This document shows, piece after piece, positions 1 to 6,918 of a stretch of 8,851 nucleotides of DNA. The stretch comes from Desulfosporosinus sp. (GTDB lineage Bacteria; Bacillota; Desulfitobacteriia; Desulfitobacteriales; Desulfitobacteriaceae). Numbering within the stretch: position 1 is the first letter of the stretch; the number at the start of each line of letters is the position of its first letter. Both the position numbers and the translations under genes were made by a program. The stretch covers positions 1 to 8,851 of the forward strand of contig JADQBO010000149.1 of assembly GCA_016278585.1 (NCBI GenBank), in the 5' to 3' direction. The notes below the pieces were generated by a model. That model did not search any database. It saw only the letters and a program-made list of their open reading frames with translations, and was not told where the DNA came from.

Positions 1-149
1 CCAATAAATATACAGGCTGCAGTACCCCCCAAAATAATTAAAATTGCAGCAGGGTTCAAGAGGGATGCCAGACTAGCACCTTTTAGAACCATCCCTACCC
101 CGATCGCAATGAACGCAAGTAACAAGCCAATATAAGTTGATTTCTCCAT
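1..149 (-). CDS. motA: Flagellar motor stator protein MotA, N-terminal part (truncated by window edge)
   Basis: MotA is the inner-membrane stator subunit that pairs with MotB to conduct ions and drive flagellar rotation. Reading the minus strand from the ATG at 147-149 gives 49 codons with no stop: MEKSTYIGLLLAFIAIG, then GMVLKG, SLLNPAAILIILGGT and a final CIFI. A first transmembrane helix, then a short polar loop, then S-L-L-N-P-A-A and a second hydrophobic stretch with GGT is the standard MotA beginning. A GGAGAGG ribosome binding site lies about 10 nt upstream. The gene sits alone after the terminator of the yajQ cluster, so it probably has its own promoter. The rest of the gene, and presumably motB, lies to the left of the window. 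PomA or another MotA-like paralogue cannot be excluded from 49 residues, but the fit is good. Confidence 0.85.
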   Translation of the reverse strand, partial: MEKSTYIGLLLAFIAIGVGMVLKGASLASLLNPAAILIILGGTAACIFI

Positions 150-201
150 CTAAAATTATCCTCTCCACTACAAATTAATAGAGAAACTATTTCTATATTG
201 G

Positions 202-208
202 TTCGACA
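202..208 (-). promoter_or_regulatory. Possible Spo0A box (TGTCGAA) upstream of motA
   Basis: The minus strand reads TGTCGAA, an exact match to the seven-base core of the Spo0A recognition site, 53 nt upstream of the motA start. It lies inside the spacer of a weak sigma-A-like candidate (TTGCAG at 214-219, TATAGA at 192-197, 16-nt spacer), a position where binding would repress. A second weak candidate (TTGAGT at 269-274, TAGACT at 246-251, 17-nt spacer) lies further upstream. A 7-mer is expected about once by chance in a window this size, and the same word occurs inside coding sequence elsewhere here. The call is therefore tentative. Confidence 0.22.
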
Positions 209-333
209 TTTTCCTGCAATGTATTTAATTTTATAATCTATCCATAGTCTAAGTAATAACGTTTCCTGACTCAATACTAAGAAACTTGTCAGTAACTGAA
301 TGATAATCTTGTGGTTAAACTACTATTTCCGCA

Positions 334-365
334 AAAAATGCTTGGCGAATTTGCCAAGCATTTTT
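334..365 (-). terminator. Intrinsic terminator after yajQ
   Basis: A perfect 13-bp stem (334-346 pairing with 353-365) with a 6-nt loop has a GC-rich core of TGCTTGGC/GCCAAGCA and A/T outer pairs. On the minus strand it is followed by six consecutive T, 45-76 nt past the yajQ stop. It should end the mnmH-ymfK-rodZ-yajQ transcript and insulate motA. The structure is nearly symmetric, but no forward-strand gene needs it. Confidence 0.85.
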
Positions 366-409
366 AATGATATCTTTTGGATTTCATCCTCGAGATAGTT
401 GATACGCCT

Positions 410-901
410 TTATCTAAAGTTGATAAATTGTAATTCTATCCCAAAATCTTCTTTGCGTAAAAGAGCAATCGCTGCTTGTAGGTCATCTTTATTTTTGCCA
501 GATACACGAATTTCTTCGCCCTGAATTGAACTAACAACTTTTATTTTGTTATCTTTTAAAACTTTATTAATCAGCTTTGACTTTTCTTGAGCAATCCCCT
601 GAACAAGTGTGACATCCTGTCGAACTGTGTCTCCAGCGGCTGGTTGGATCTTACCATATTCTAACGATCTCAACGAAACTCCACGCTTAACCAGTTTACT
701 CTCGAGAATATCGACAACATTTGACATTTTGAAATCGTCATCGGAAATCAGCACAATTTTCTCATTTTCAAGCTTAATCGAGGACTTACTATTTTTAAAA
801 TCAAACCGTTGCGCCAGCTCTTTCTGAGCCTGTTGAATTGCGTTTGTAACCTCAGGCATATCGACCTTGGAAACAATATCAAATGAAGAATCTTTTGCCA
901 A
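410..901 (-). CDS. yajQ: YajQ family nucleotide-binding protein (UPF0234)
   Basis: This 163-aa protein matches the whole length of the YajQ/UPF0234 family. It has the near-invariant opening AKDSSFDIVS, the Q-R-F-D-F-K-N block at about 32-37 and the C-terminal D-F-G-I-E-L-Q-F-I-N-F-R end. Family members have two ferredoxin-like domains. They bind nucleotides or RNA, and a Xanthomonas member has been reported to bind cyclic di-GMP; whether this one does is unknown. The start is a TTG at 899-901. It is chosen because the conserved family N-terminus begins there and a strong AAAGGAG lies 9 nt upstream. The gene follows rodZ by 26 nt, is likely co-transcribed with it, and is the last gene before the terminator. 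The protein should be cytoplasmic, as no signal peptide or membrane segment is visible. Confidence 0.93.
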   Translation of the reverse strand: MAKDSSFDIVSKVDMPEVTNAIQQAQKELAQRFDFKNSKSSIKLENEKIVLISDDDFKMSNVVDILESKLVKRGVSLRSLEYGKIQPAAGDTVRQDVTLVQGIAQEKSKLINKVLKDNKIKVVSSIQGEEIRVSGKNKDDLQAAIALLRKEDFGIELQFINFR

Positions 902-910
902 ATTTAACGC

Positions 911-917
911 TCCTTTT
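911..917 (-). promoter_or_regulatory. Ribosome binding site that fixes the TTG start of yajQ
   Basis: The minus strand carries AAAGGAG 9 nt before the TTG codon. No ATG lies near the conserved family N-terminus; the first in-frame ATG is codon 15, inside conserved sequence. The TTG start is therefore well supported. Confidence 0.7.
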
Positions 918-927
918 TAACTATTCA

Positions 928-1692
928 TTATAACTGATTTAAGGTCTCTTTAGTTAATACGACATTACGTCGAACTTCTCCTGCCTTCCCTAAACTCGGT
1001 AAAACTTTGCCGTTTAGTGTAACCGTGAGACCACCGGCATTTCCGACGGAAACAAGCTCAATTTTTTCTATCCCCTTAACTTCCTTACTGGTTCCCGCTG
1101 CAAACGTTCCCTGAAAAGGTGCTTGATCGTCAATTTTAATTTCAATCCAACAGGGTTGAGTGAAAACTAACTTCGCTGTTAAGCCATCTTGAGTAGAAGC
1201 GACAACATCTGTTGGAGAGTTTTTAGGGGTCTCAGGTACAGTTGGAGAAGGAGCCGTAGTCTCTGGGTCGGGTGCACTTATCAAGGGTGGCGAAGTATAC
1301 GGGGAATTTGGAAGGTTTCCCTCAGGCTGGTACCAACTTTTGATGCTAAAAGCTAATACAATTGCCACTATAGCCATACTTCCTATAATCAATGGCCTTA
1401 CCCACAGGGGACGGGATTTCACGACCATGTCTGATAACTCATAAACAGGAGCAGCTTCAGGTTTCACTGAAGCACTGTAGAGTTGAATAATATCATCCGG
1501 ATTTAAGCCCAAATGTTTGGCATAGGTTCGCAAATATCCCTTCACATAAGTAGCACCAGGAAGTATTCCATATTCCTCTTCTTCTAGGGCCTGAATATAA
1601 CGAACACGAATTTTTGTGATTTCCTCGGTGTTCAATAAGCTCCATTCTTTTTGTTCCCGAGCGGCCCGGAGCATTTGTCCTTCTCCTGCCAT
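928..1692 (-). CDS. rodZ: RodZ-like membrane protein (HTH_25 plus DUF4115)
   Basis: RodZ links the cytoskeletal protein MreB to the membrane and the wall-elongation machinery, and helps set rod shape. The 254-aa protein shows the family order. A cytoplasmic helix-turn-helix of the HTH_25/Xre type spans about residues 5-70 (LRAAREQKEWSL, then ILPGATYVKGYLRTYAKHLGL). A single transmembrane helix lies at about 98-117. A linker rich in Pro, Ser and Thr covers about 124-163, and an extracytoplasmic DUF4115 beta domain about 170-246. It lies 26 nt after the ymfK-like gene, the same order as ymfK-rodZ in B. subtilis, which supports the name. The first ATG has only a distant GGGG tract. A better Shine-Dalgarno (AGGAGAAGG) precedes Met7 at 1672-1674, so the true start could be six codons later. 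Residues 1-6 fit the family N-terminus, so the longer form is kept. Confidence 0.88.
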   Translation of the reverse strand: MAGEGQMLRAAREQKEWSLLNTEEITKIRVRYIQALEEEEYGILPGATYVKGYLRTYAKHLGLNPDDIIQLYSASVKPEAAPVYELSDMVVKSRPLWVRPLIIGSMAIVAIVLAFSIKSWYQPEGNLPNSPYTSPPLISAPDPETTAPSPTVPETPKNSPTDVVASTQDGLTAKLVFTQPCWIEIKIDDQAPFQGTFAAGTSKEVKGIEKIELVSVGNAGGLTVTLNGKVLPSLGKAGEVRRNVVLTKETLNQL

Positions 1693-1718
1693 TCTAAAAA
1701 AACCCCTTTCCTCCTATT

Positions 1719-2504
1719 TTAACTCATATCGAAAGCCGTACAACTCGAAGCTATATCCTCCAAACAGATTACATCATTCTCATGATGGCGAATTTCAATC
1801 ATAAAATCAAAATTAACTTTAAATCGACCATCTCGAATAAAAACATCGGGATGTTCAATGATCTTAATAGTTGGCATTTCTAAAGCCTTCTCTAATAAAC
1901 ACCAATGGGCATCAGTTCCCCTTGTTGAACTTGTAATGCCATCAATTAGAAAAATACTATTCACGGACTCATCAAGTAATAACTCAGTCCGTAACACTTG
2001 ACGAATGATTGTCGAAGACAATAAAATCCAACGTTTATTTGCATAGACACACGCTGCAATCGCTGCTTCCGTTTTACCCACACGTGGCATACCCCGTATC
2101 CCAATAATACGATTTTCGCCTTCAAGTAAAGTATCCCCTAAAAAATTAACAAGCACACCTAATTCTTCACGAACAAAACGATAAGTTGGTGGATTAATTT
2201 CCGCCATATCTAAGCGCTTGCCGTGACGTAGTGCAATTCGATCTAACAAAGTTGGTTGACGAAACGCCGTCACCTTAATAGCTTCTACTTCACTCAACGC
2301 TTCATGCAATGCTTTTAGTTTTTTCTCTGAGTGGACCTCCACAAGAAGACCCCGTCTGATTTGTTCGATCCCTGTAACTGTCAGAATATTAAGACCAAGC
2401 ATTCCAATGAGTGTCGTCACAGCGCCGAGCAATCCTGGCTTATTTTGCTGAATATCGTATTCCAGATACAGGAGATTCTCCGCCTGGTTGGGCCACCTTC
2501 TCAT
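1719..2504 (-). CDS. ymfK: YmfK-like DUF3388 protein: ACT-like N-terminus plus P-loop
   Basis: This 261-aa protein belongs to the DUF3388 family, represented by B. subtilis YmfK, which has no established biochemical function. The N-terminal part (about 12-80) has the hydrophobic pattern of a small-molecule-binding ACT domain (YLEYDIQQNKPGLLGAVTTLIGMLGLNI). A conserved linker with LLDRIALRHGKR follows. A nucleotide-binding part has a Walker A motif GMPRVGKT at about 138-145 and a Walker B-like IFLID at about 184-188. No signal peptide or membrane helix is visible, so it is probably a cytoplasmic ligand-sensing NTPase; that is inference. The start is uncertain: TTG at 2505-2507 directly precedes ATG at 2502-2504, and both are served by GGAG at 2515-2518. 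The gene overlaps the 3' end of mnmH by 65 bp (68 bp from the TTG) in another frame, which suggests coupled translation. rodZ follows after 26 nt. Confidence 0.8.
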   Translation of the reverse strand: MRRWPNQAENLLYLEYDIQQNKPGLLGAVTTLIGMLGLNILTVTGIEQIRRGLLVEVHSEKKLKALHEALSEVEAIKVTAFRQPTLLDRIALRHGKRLDMAEINPPTYRFVREELGVLVNFLGDTLLEGENRIIGIRGMPRVGKTEAAIAACVYANKRWILLSSTIIRQVLRTELLLDESVNSIFLIDGITSSTRGTDAHWCLLEKALEMPTIKIIEHPDVFIRDGRFKVNFDFMIEIRHHENDVICLEDIASSCTAFDMS

Positions 2505-3525
2505 CAAGATAGCACTCCAACTCCCTCAATGCCTTAATAGGCTCTTGATAGTCTAAATAAAATGCATAATCTGAACTCGGCTCATTTGGATAAGCATAAA
2601 GTTTATCATAGTACTCCACAAGTAATCGTTCTGTAAATTCATCCAGACAATTTGTTTCTAACAGTGTCCGCAACTCTTGGACTTTGACATGGCCCAATGT
2701 TTTAATCAGTCTTTCCAAGGCTGCTTTAATCTCTTCCAACGCATTAGGTACAGAAGTATACTCTTTGATCAGGCGTCGAACACGATTTTCTAACGAATCG
2801 TACTGAAGAATTTGGATTCCTTCTTGCATTGCTGTATAGAAACAAGCTGGTAACGTAACCCTTCCAATCCGCTTACTCTCGCACTCTACAATAATATAAG
2901 GAAATTCTCTTAATGATGCAAGTTCCTCATACAATGATCCTTCGAATTTTTTTTGGGACGGCGGACTTCCTAAGCCCATGGCCCCAAAGACAGATCCCCG
3001 ATTATTAGCAAGTTTCTCTAGGTCAATTGCAGGGTACCCCTCAGCTCGTAAATGCCCCAACAGTTCGGTTTTTCCAACGCCTGTATTTCCACGCAGTACC
3101 ACCACCTGAAATGGAAGCTTCGTTTGAAAAAAGTCAACGACTTGAGTACGATAAGCTTTATACCCCCCCTGTAAACGGTAAATAGGAATACCCATTAAAT
3201 CTACGACCAGCGCCAGAGACTTGCTTCTCATACCACCTCTCCAACAAAATAGAACGAGTGGACCTTTTTTCGCAAGTTCTCCCACCTTTTTGACTAAGTC
3301 TGGAAGTTTTGGACTAATTAAACTTAAACCAAGTTCCCGGGCCAAATTCGGTGAAGCTTGGGCGTATGTTGTACCTACCTCAACACGTTCTTCGTTATTA
3401 AAAAGAGGAAGATTTACGGCGCCCGGAATAGTTGCTTCGGAAAATTCCCCCTCAGAACGCACATCGATAAGGATCGGCTGATCTAAAGTATTTAATTCTC
3501 CTACATTAATCTCCTTAATCATCAT
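2440..3525 (-). CDS. mnmH: tRNA 2-selenouridine synthase MnmH/SelU
   Basis: MnmH replaces sulfur with selenium at the wobble 2-thiouridine of certain tRNAs, using selenophosphate and a geranylated intermediate. The 361-aa length matches the family (E. coli 364 aa). An N-terminal rhodanese domain spans about 1-130 and carries the catalytic loop FCWRGGMRSKS, with Cys94 as the expected nucleophile. A C-terminal P-loop domain has Walker A GNTGVGKT at 146-153, followed by the family-typical stretch AIDLEKLANNRGSVFG and ECESKRIG at about 214-221. Two tandem ATG codons (3523-3525 and 3520-3522) begin the frame, and the second has slightly better spacing from GGAAGGA. The gene starts 66 nt after the spoIIIE stop, behind a candidate promoter, and its last 65-68 bp overlap the next gene. 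Its presence implies that the organism makes selenophosphate (SelD); selD is not in this window. Confidence 0.93.
   Translation of the reverse strand: MMIKEINVGELNTLDQPILIDVRSEGEFSEATIPGAVNLPLFNNEERVEVGTTYAQASPNLARELGLSLISPKLPDLVKKVGELAKKGPLVLFCWRGGMRSKSLALVVDLMGIPIYRLQGGYKAYRTQVVDFFQTKLPFQVVVLRGNTGVGKTELLGHLRAEGYPAIDLEKLANNRGSVFGAMGLGSPPSQKKFEGSLYEELASLREFPYIIVECESKRIGRVTLPACFYTAMQEGIQILQYDSLENRVRRLIKEYTSVPNALEEIKAALERLIKTLGHVKVQELRTLLETNCLDEFTERLLVEYYDKLYAYPNEPSSDYAFYLDYQEPIKALRELECYLDEKVAQPGGESPVSGIRYSAK
2515..2518 (-). promoter_or_regulatory. Ribosome binding site of the ymfK-like gene, inside mnmH
   Basis: The minus strand reads TTGGAGTG here, giving GGAG 7 nt before TTG (2505-2507) and 10 nt before ATG (2502-2504). 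It lies within the mnmH coding sequence, so ribosomes finishing mnmH would uncover or reuse it. The spacing slightly favours TTG, while codon preference favours ATG. Confidence 0.45.
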
Positions 3526-3562
3526 TAATTCCTTCCAGTTACGGCAATATACTTCTTATCTT

Positions 3563-3591
3563 ATCATAAATCCTATAGAAAAATTATGCAA
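3563..3591 (-). promoter_or_regulatory. Candidate sigma-A promoter for the mnmH-ymfK-rodZ-yajQ cluster
   Basis: On the minus strand TTGCAT (3586-3591) and TATGAT (3563-3568) are separated by exactly 17 nt. The -10 box matches the consensus at 5 of 6 positions, but the -35 box matches only at TTG. It begins immediately after the spoIIIE stop codon and lies about 37 nt before the mnmH start, a sensible position. No terminator separates spoIIIE from mnmH, so read-through from spoIIIE is also expected. Confidence 0.4.
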
Positions 3592-5958
3592 CTAATGTGC
3601 AATTTCGTCCATCCGTTGACCATATTTAAGATCAAACTGCCCTCTCGTCATTAGAACTTCTCTAGGTTTAGAACCTTCGTATCCTCCTACAACCCCTTTG
3701 CCCTCAAGAAAATCCATTAAACGAGCAGCTCGAGTATACCCAATACGTAAGCGACGTTGTAAAAGTGAGACAGAAGCCGTTCCGCTTTCTATAAAAAGCT
3801 GTGCAGCTTGGAAAAAAAGTTCATCTTCCATTTCTTCCTTCTTAATATCTCCAATATCTAAGTTAGGTATTTCTTGGTACTCAGGTTTTGCCTGGTTTTG
3901 AAGAAATGAAACAACGTTTTCTACTTCTTTATCGCCCAAATAGCATCCCTGTACACGGAGCGGCTTACTCGCACCCATAGGATAATAAAGCATATCCCCT
4001 CGACCTAAAAGTTTCTCGGCACCATTCATATCTAAAATAGTTCTTGAATCCGTCTGGGAAGAAACCGCAAAAGCAATTCGGGAAGGAATATTTGCTTTAA
4101 TTAGACCCGTAATAACGTCCACAGATGGGCGCTGAGTAGCAACGATTAAATGTATTCCTGCGGCACGAGCCATTTGGGCCAAGCGGCAAATCGCATCCTC
4201 TACATCCCCTGGCGCCACCATCATTAAATCCGCTAATTCATCAATAATTACTACCACATATGGTAACGGCGGATGCTCATCGTTCTTATCCTGAGTACGT
4301 AGAAAGTTGTAACGTACGATGTCTCTAACACCAGATGCAGCGAACAGTTCATAACGAGTCTCCATTTCTGTCACAATCCACTTTAAGGCGCCTGCTGCCT
4401 TTCTTGGATCCGTCACAACCGGAGCAATTAAATGGGGAATCCCATTATAGTTTGCCAACTCAACCATTTTAGGGTCCACTAACAAAAACTTTACTTCATC
4501 AGGGCGAGCATTAAACAAGATACTATGAATCAACGTGTTTATGCATACAGATTTCCCTGAGCCTGTGGCTCCTGCAATAAGCAGATGAGGCATTTTAGTT
4601 AAGTCCGCAATGACTGGGGTCCCAGTAATATCTTTTCCCAAGCACAAGGCTAATTTACTCGAAGTTCCTTGATATTCAGGGGTTTCTAAAACTTCCCTGA
4701 AATGAACCATTGATATTTCTTTGTTGGGTACCTCAATGCCTACGACTGATTTTCCAGGAATAGGTGCCTCGATACGTACATCAGCGGAAGCCAAACTTAG
4801 AGCGATATCATCCGCCAAGTTGGTTATTTTGCTTACTTTTACACCTGGAGCAGGCTGAGCTTCATAACGTGTAATAGCAGGGCCTTGAGTGACCTGCGTT
4901 ACTTTAATTTTCACTCCAAAACTTCCTAGAGTTTCTTCTAGAATCTTTACATTATCAGCTAAGTCTTTATTAAGTCTAGGATTTTTAATTTTAAGAGATT
5001 TGTTTAACAACATAACTTGAGGCAGTTGAAAATTCCCATCTTCCCGGGTCTGACGAGAAACTGGAGTACTAGTCACTTTTCCGGGTGTCATAATCGTGTT
5101 CTCGAGCACAGTACTAGACATCTTTTCAAACTCTAACTGTTTTTTGTGTGGTACGTGAGTTTCATTTTCTGGAAACTCATTATGATCTTCTAGAGTCTTA
5201 ATGACTAGCGGCCTTTCAACTACATCAGGGTCAAGAGCTGGAGTGATACTCTTGAATGGGCCCTTTTTTTCTTTAATTCTAACTTCGGTTTTCAAATCCG
5301 CCTGAGGCCCAGGCCCCTTGTTCTGGGATTCCTCAAGATTAGAATTCTTGAGAACATCAATAAAATCTCCCATTTGGTGTTTCATCCATTGTCCTGATTC
5401 TTTTCCGATCTGACTTACCTCATGAACTCCTTTAATTAATGAACGATTTGTAATCAGCAACGCCCCCATAAGCGCTGCCATAATTAAAACAACATAGCTT
5501 CCAGGAATGCCAATGGTTGTTTTTAAGAGGATAGCAATTCCTGCACCAATAAGCCCGCCACCATGCCCTAGCATACCTTCATCAATCATATCTACCTTAG
5601 AAAAAGTCTCTATATCAGGTAACTGAAGGTGAAGAATCCCTTCATAAACAAGCCAGAGAAGGATTACCCCTGCAGCTTTTGATCCTAAACGGGGGGTTTG
5701 CTTATTCATAAACACAAGACCCCACGCACCTACCATAAGAGGAATGAAGACCCGACCATTTCCTGCTAACACTATTAGGAGTTGTTCAATTTGCGCGCCA
5801 ACCACGCCACTTCTGTCTGAAAAAAGCGTAACAAGCCCTAAGCAAGCCATTCCGACAATAAATATTCCAATAACTTCATTGTGTATCGTTTCTTTTAAGG
5901 AGTTTACTTTCATATTCACGCGATTATTAACCGAGCGGCGTTTCTTTGCCCTCGCCAC
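3592..5958 (-). CDS. spoIIIE: DNA translocase SpoIIIE/FtsK
   Basis: This membrane-anchored hexameric ATPase pumps DNA through the division or sporulation septum. The 788-aa length almost equals B. subtilis SpoIIIE (787 aa). Hydrophobic segments at about 25-47, 57-84, 95-111 and 133-170 form the N-terminal membrane anchor. A charged, poorly conserved linker runs from about 175 to 310. The alpha domain begins near 330. The RecA-like motor carries Walker A GATGSGKS at 463-470 and Walker B VVIIDELADL at about 569-578, then VATQRPSVDVITGLIKANIPSRIAF. The C-terminal winged-helix gamma domain, which reads DNA polarity sequences, is at about 715-775 (LLQRRLRIGYTRAARLMDFLE). The start is GTG at 5956-5958, supported by GGAGGA about 8-9 nt upstream. 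The neighbouring tepA agrees with the B. subtilis spoIIIE locus. Whether the cell uses it mainly in sporulation or also in vegetative division cannot be told from sequence. Confidence 0.96.
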   Translation of the reverse strand: MARAKKRRSVNNRVNMKVNSLKETIHNEVIGIFIVGMACLGLVTLFSDRSGVVGAQIEQLLIVLAGNGRVFIPLMVGAWGLVFMNKQTPRLGSKAAGVILLWLVYEGILHLQLPDIETFSKVDMIDEGMLGHGGGLIGAGIAILLKTTIGIPGSYVVLIMAALMGALLITNRSLIKGVHEVSQIGKESGQWMKHQMGDFIDVLKNSNLEESQNKGPGPQADLKTEVRIKEKKGPFKSITPALDPDVVERPLVIKTLEDHNEFPENETHVPHKKQLEFEKMSSTVLENTIMTPGKVTSTPVSRQTREDGNFQLPQVMLLNKSLKIKNPRLNKDLADNVKILEETLGSFGVKIKVTQVTQGPAITRYEAQPAPGVKVSKITNLADDIALSLASADVRIEAPIPGKSVVGIEVPNKEISMVHFREVLETPEYQGTSSKLALCLGKDITGTPVIADLTKMPHLLIAGATGSGKSVCINTLIHSILFNARPDEVKFLLVDPKMVELANYNGIPHLIAPVVTDPRKAAGALKWIVTEMETRYELFAASGVRDIVRYNFLRTQDKNDEHPPLPYVVVIIDELADLMMVAPGDVEDAICRLAQMARAAGIHLIVATQRPSVDVITGLIKANIPSRIAFAVSSQTDSRTILDMNGAEKLLGRGDMLYYPMGASKPLRVQGCYLGDKEVENVVSFLQNQAKPEYQEIPNLDIGDIKKEEMEDELFFQAAQLFIESGTASVSLLQRRLRIGYTRAARLMDFLEGKGVVGGYEGSKPREVLMTRGQFDLKYGQRMDEIAH

Positions 5959-6096
5959 AGAACCAATCCTCCAAACATAATAATTTCAAGGTTTACTCGT
6001 AAGATTATTGTTCGTAATAATTTCTTACTAAGTAGTCTTTATTTATATATAAATTCCACACCTTGAGAGCATATTCCTGTTTTGTTACAAGAAATA

Positions 6097-6129
6097 CATA
6101 AAAAAAGCGACTTTCGCCGCTTTTTTATG
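6097..6129 (-). terminator. Intrinsic terminator after tepA
   Basis: On the minus strand a run of A is followed by GCGGC, a GAAA tetraloop, GTCGC and seven T. The stem is five core pairs (one G-U) extended by six A-T pairs. The GNRA loop and the G-U pair form only in minus-strand RNA; the forward strand has an A-C mismatch at the same place. The hairpin begins 12 nt past the tepA stop, so tepA and spoIIIE appear to be separate transcription units. Confidence 0.85.
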
Positions 6130-6140
6130 TTTATAGGATT

Positions 6141-6836
6141 CTATCCTTCTGATTTTGGAGGAATTAAACGATCCAATTCATTAAAAGCATCTTTAACGCC
6201 CCCAACAGCTTGAATTAATCCCGCTTCTACCGCTTCCTGCCCAATCAGGATAGTTCCAATATCTTGAGCCAATTCTCCTGTCGTAAACATAAACTGTTCA
6301 AGTTTTTCCGGACTAATCTGCGAGTGAGAATATATAAATTGATTAATGCGTTCTTGCATTTTTCGTAAATAATCAAACTGTTGATGCCCATTTATCACTA
6401 ACCCGGTATAACGAATCGGATGAACAGTCATAGTCCCGGTCGGCGCAATAAAGCTTTTTGTACAACTTACGGCAATGGGAATTCCAATGCTATGACCGCC
6501 ACCAAGAACTAATGATACAGAGGGTTTACTTAAACTACTAAGCATTTCAGAGATCGCTAAACCTGCTTCCACATCTCCACCAGCCGTATTTAAAATGACC
6601 AGGATCCCTTCAATTTTTGAGTTTTGTTCAACAGCCAATAATTGTGGGATGATATGCTCATATTTGGTCGTTTTAGACTGAGCAGGTAAAATTTGATGTC
6701 CCTCAATTTGCCCAATGATCGGTAAACAATAGATTCGTTCTGTCGCACTTGGAATTTGAATTTGTCCTAATTCCTTTAGATTCGATAAAGGAATATTCTT
6801 GTTTTCGTCAGGTGAAGTCGTTTCATTTGAAAGCAC
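6141..6836 (-). CDS. tepA: ClpP-like serine protease, TepA/YmfB family
   Basis: TepA is a ClpP-fold peptidase that in B. subtilis was named translocation-enhancing protein. Its substrates are poorly defined, and the fold is cytoplasmic without a partner ATPase here. The 231-aa protein contains the family blocks ILNTAGGDVEAGLAISEML (about 81-99), LVLGGGHSIGIPIAVSC (109-125) and TMTVHPIR (135-142). Ser116 and His139 are the expected nucleophile and base. Asp192 in QDIG is a plausible third residue, judged by spacing only. No signal peptide is visible. The start is GTG at 6834-6836. Its in-frame upstream region reaches a stop without another good start, and an AAGGGGG tract about 8 nt upstream is the likely binding site. 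The gene lies directly upstream of spoIIIE, as in B. subtilis, but ylzJ, which separates them there, is missing. The adjacent terminator makes co-transcription with spoIIIE unlikely. Confidence 0.92.
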   Translation of the reverse strand: MLSNETTSPDENKNIPLSNLKELGQIQIPSATERIYCLPIIGQIEGHQILPAQSKTTKYEHIIPQLLAVEQNSKIEGILVILNTAGGDVEAGLAISEMLSSLSKPSVSLVLGGGHSIGIPIAVSCTKSFIAPTGTMTVHPIRYTGLVINGHQQFDYLRKMQERINQFIYSHSQISPEKLEQFMFTTGELAQDIGTILIGQEAVEAGLIQAVGGVKDAFNELDRLIPPKSEG

Positions 6837-6918
6837 TCCTGAAACCCCCTTCTCTAAATCAAGAACCCCATCCCATTGTTTCTCTTGCCTAATAAAGTTG
6901 ATAAATCAAGGCGAATGA

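Noticed and set aside
609..827. Forward-strand open frame of 72 codons
   Set aside because: It lies wholly inside yajQ on the opposite strand, has low-complexity Ser/Leu content and no ribosome binding site or family resemblance. The other forward frames in this window are shadows of the same kind.
2002..2016. ATTGTC-GAA-GACAAT palindrome containing TGTCGAA
   Set aside because: It lies in the middle of the DUF3388 coding sequence and encodes conserved-looking residues (LSSTII). It is treated as chance, and it also weakens the Spo0A-box argument at motA.
2440..3525. Selenoprotein or SECIS element near mnmH
   Set aside because: No in-frame UGA is needed to complete any gene here, and I saw no SECIS-like hairpin. 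MnmH itself uses Cys.
5744..5980. Forward-strand open frame of 78 codons over the spoIIIE 5' end
   Set aside because: It is antisense to the conserved membrane-anchor region, shows no recognisable domain and has no promoter or ribosome binding site.
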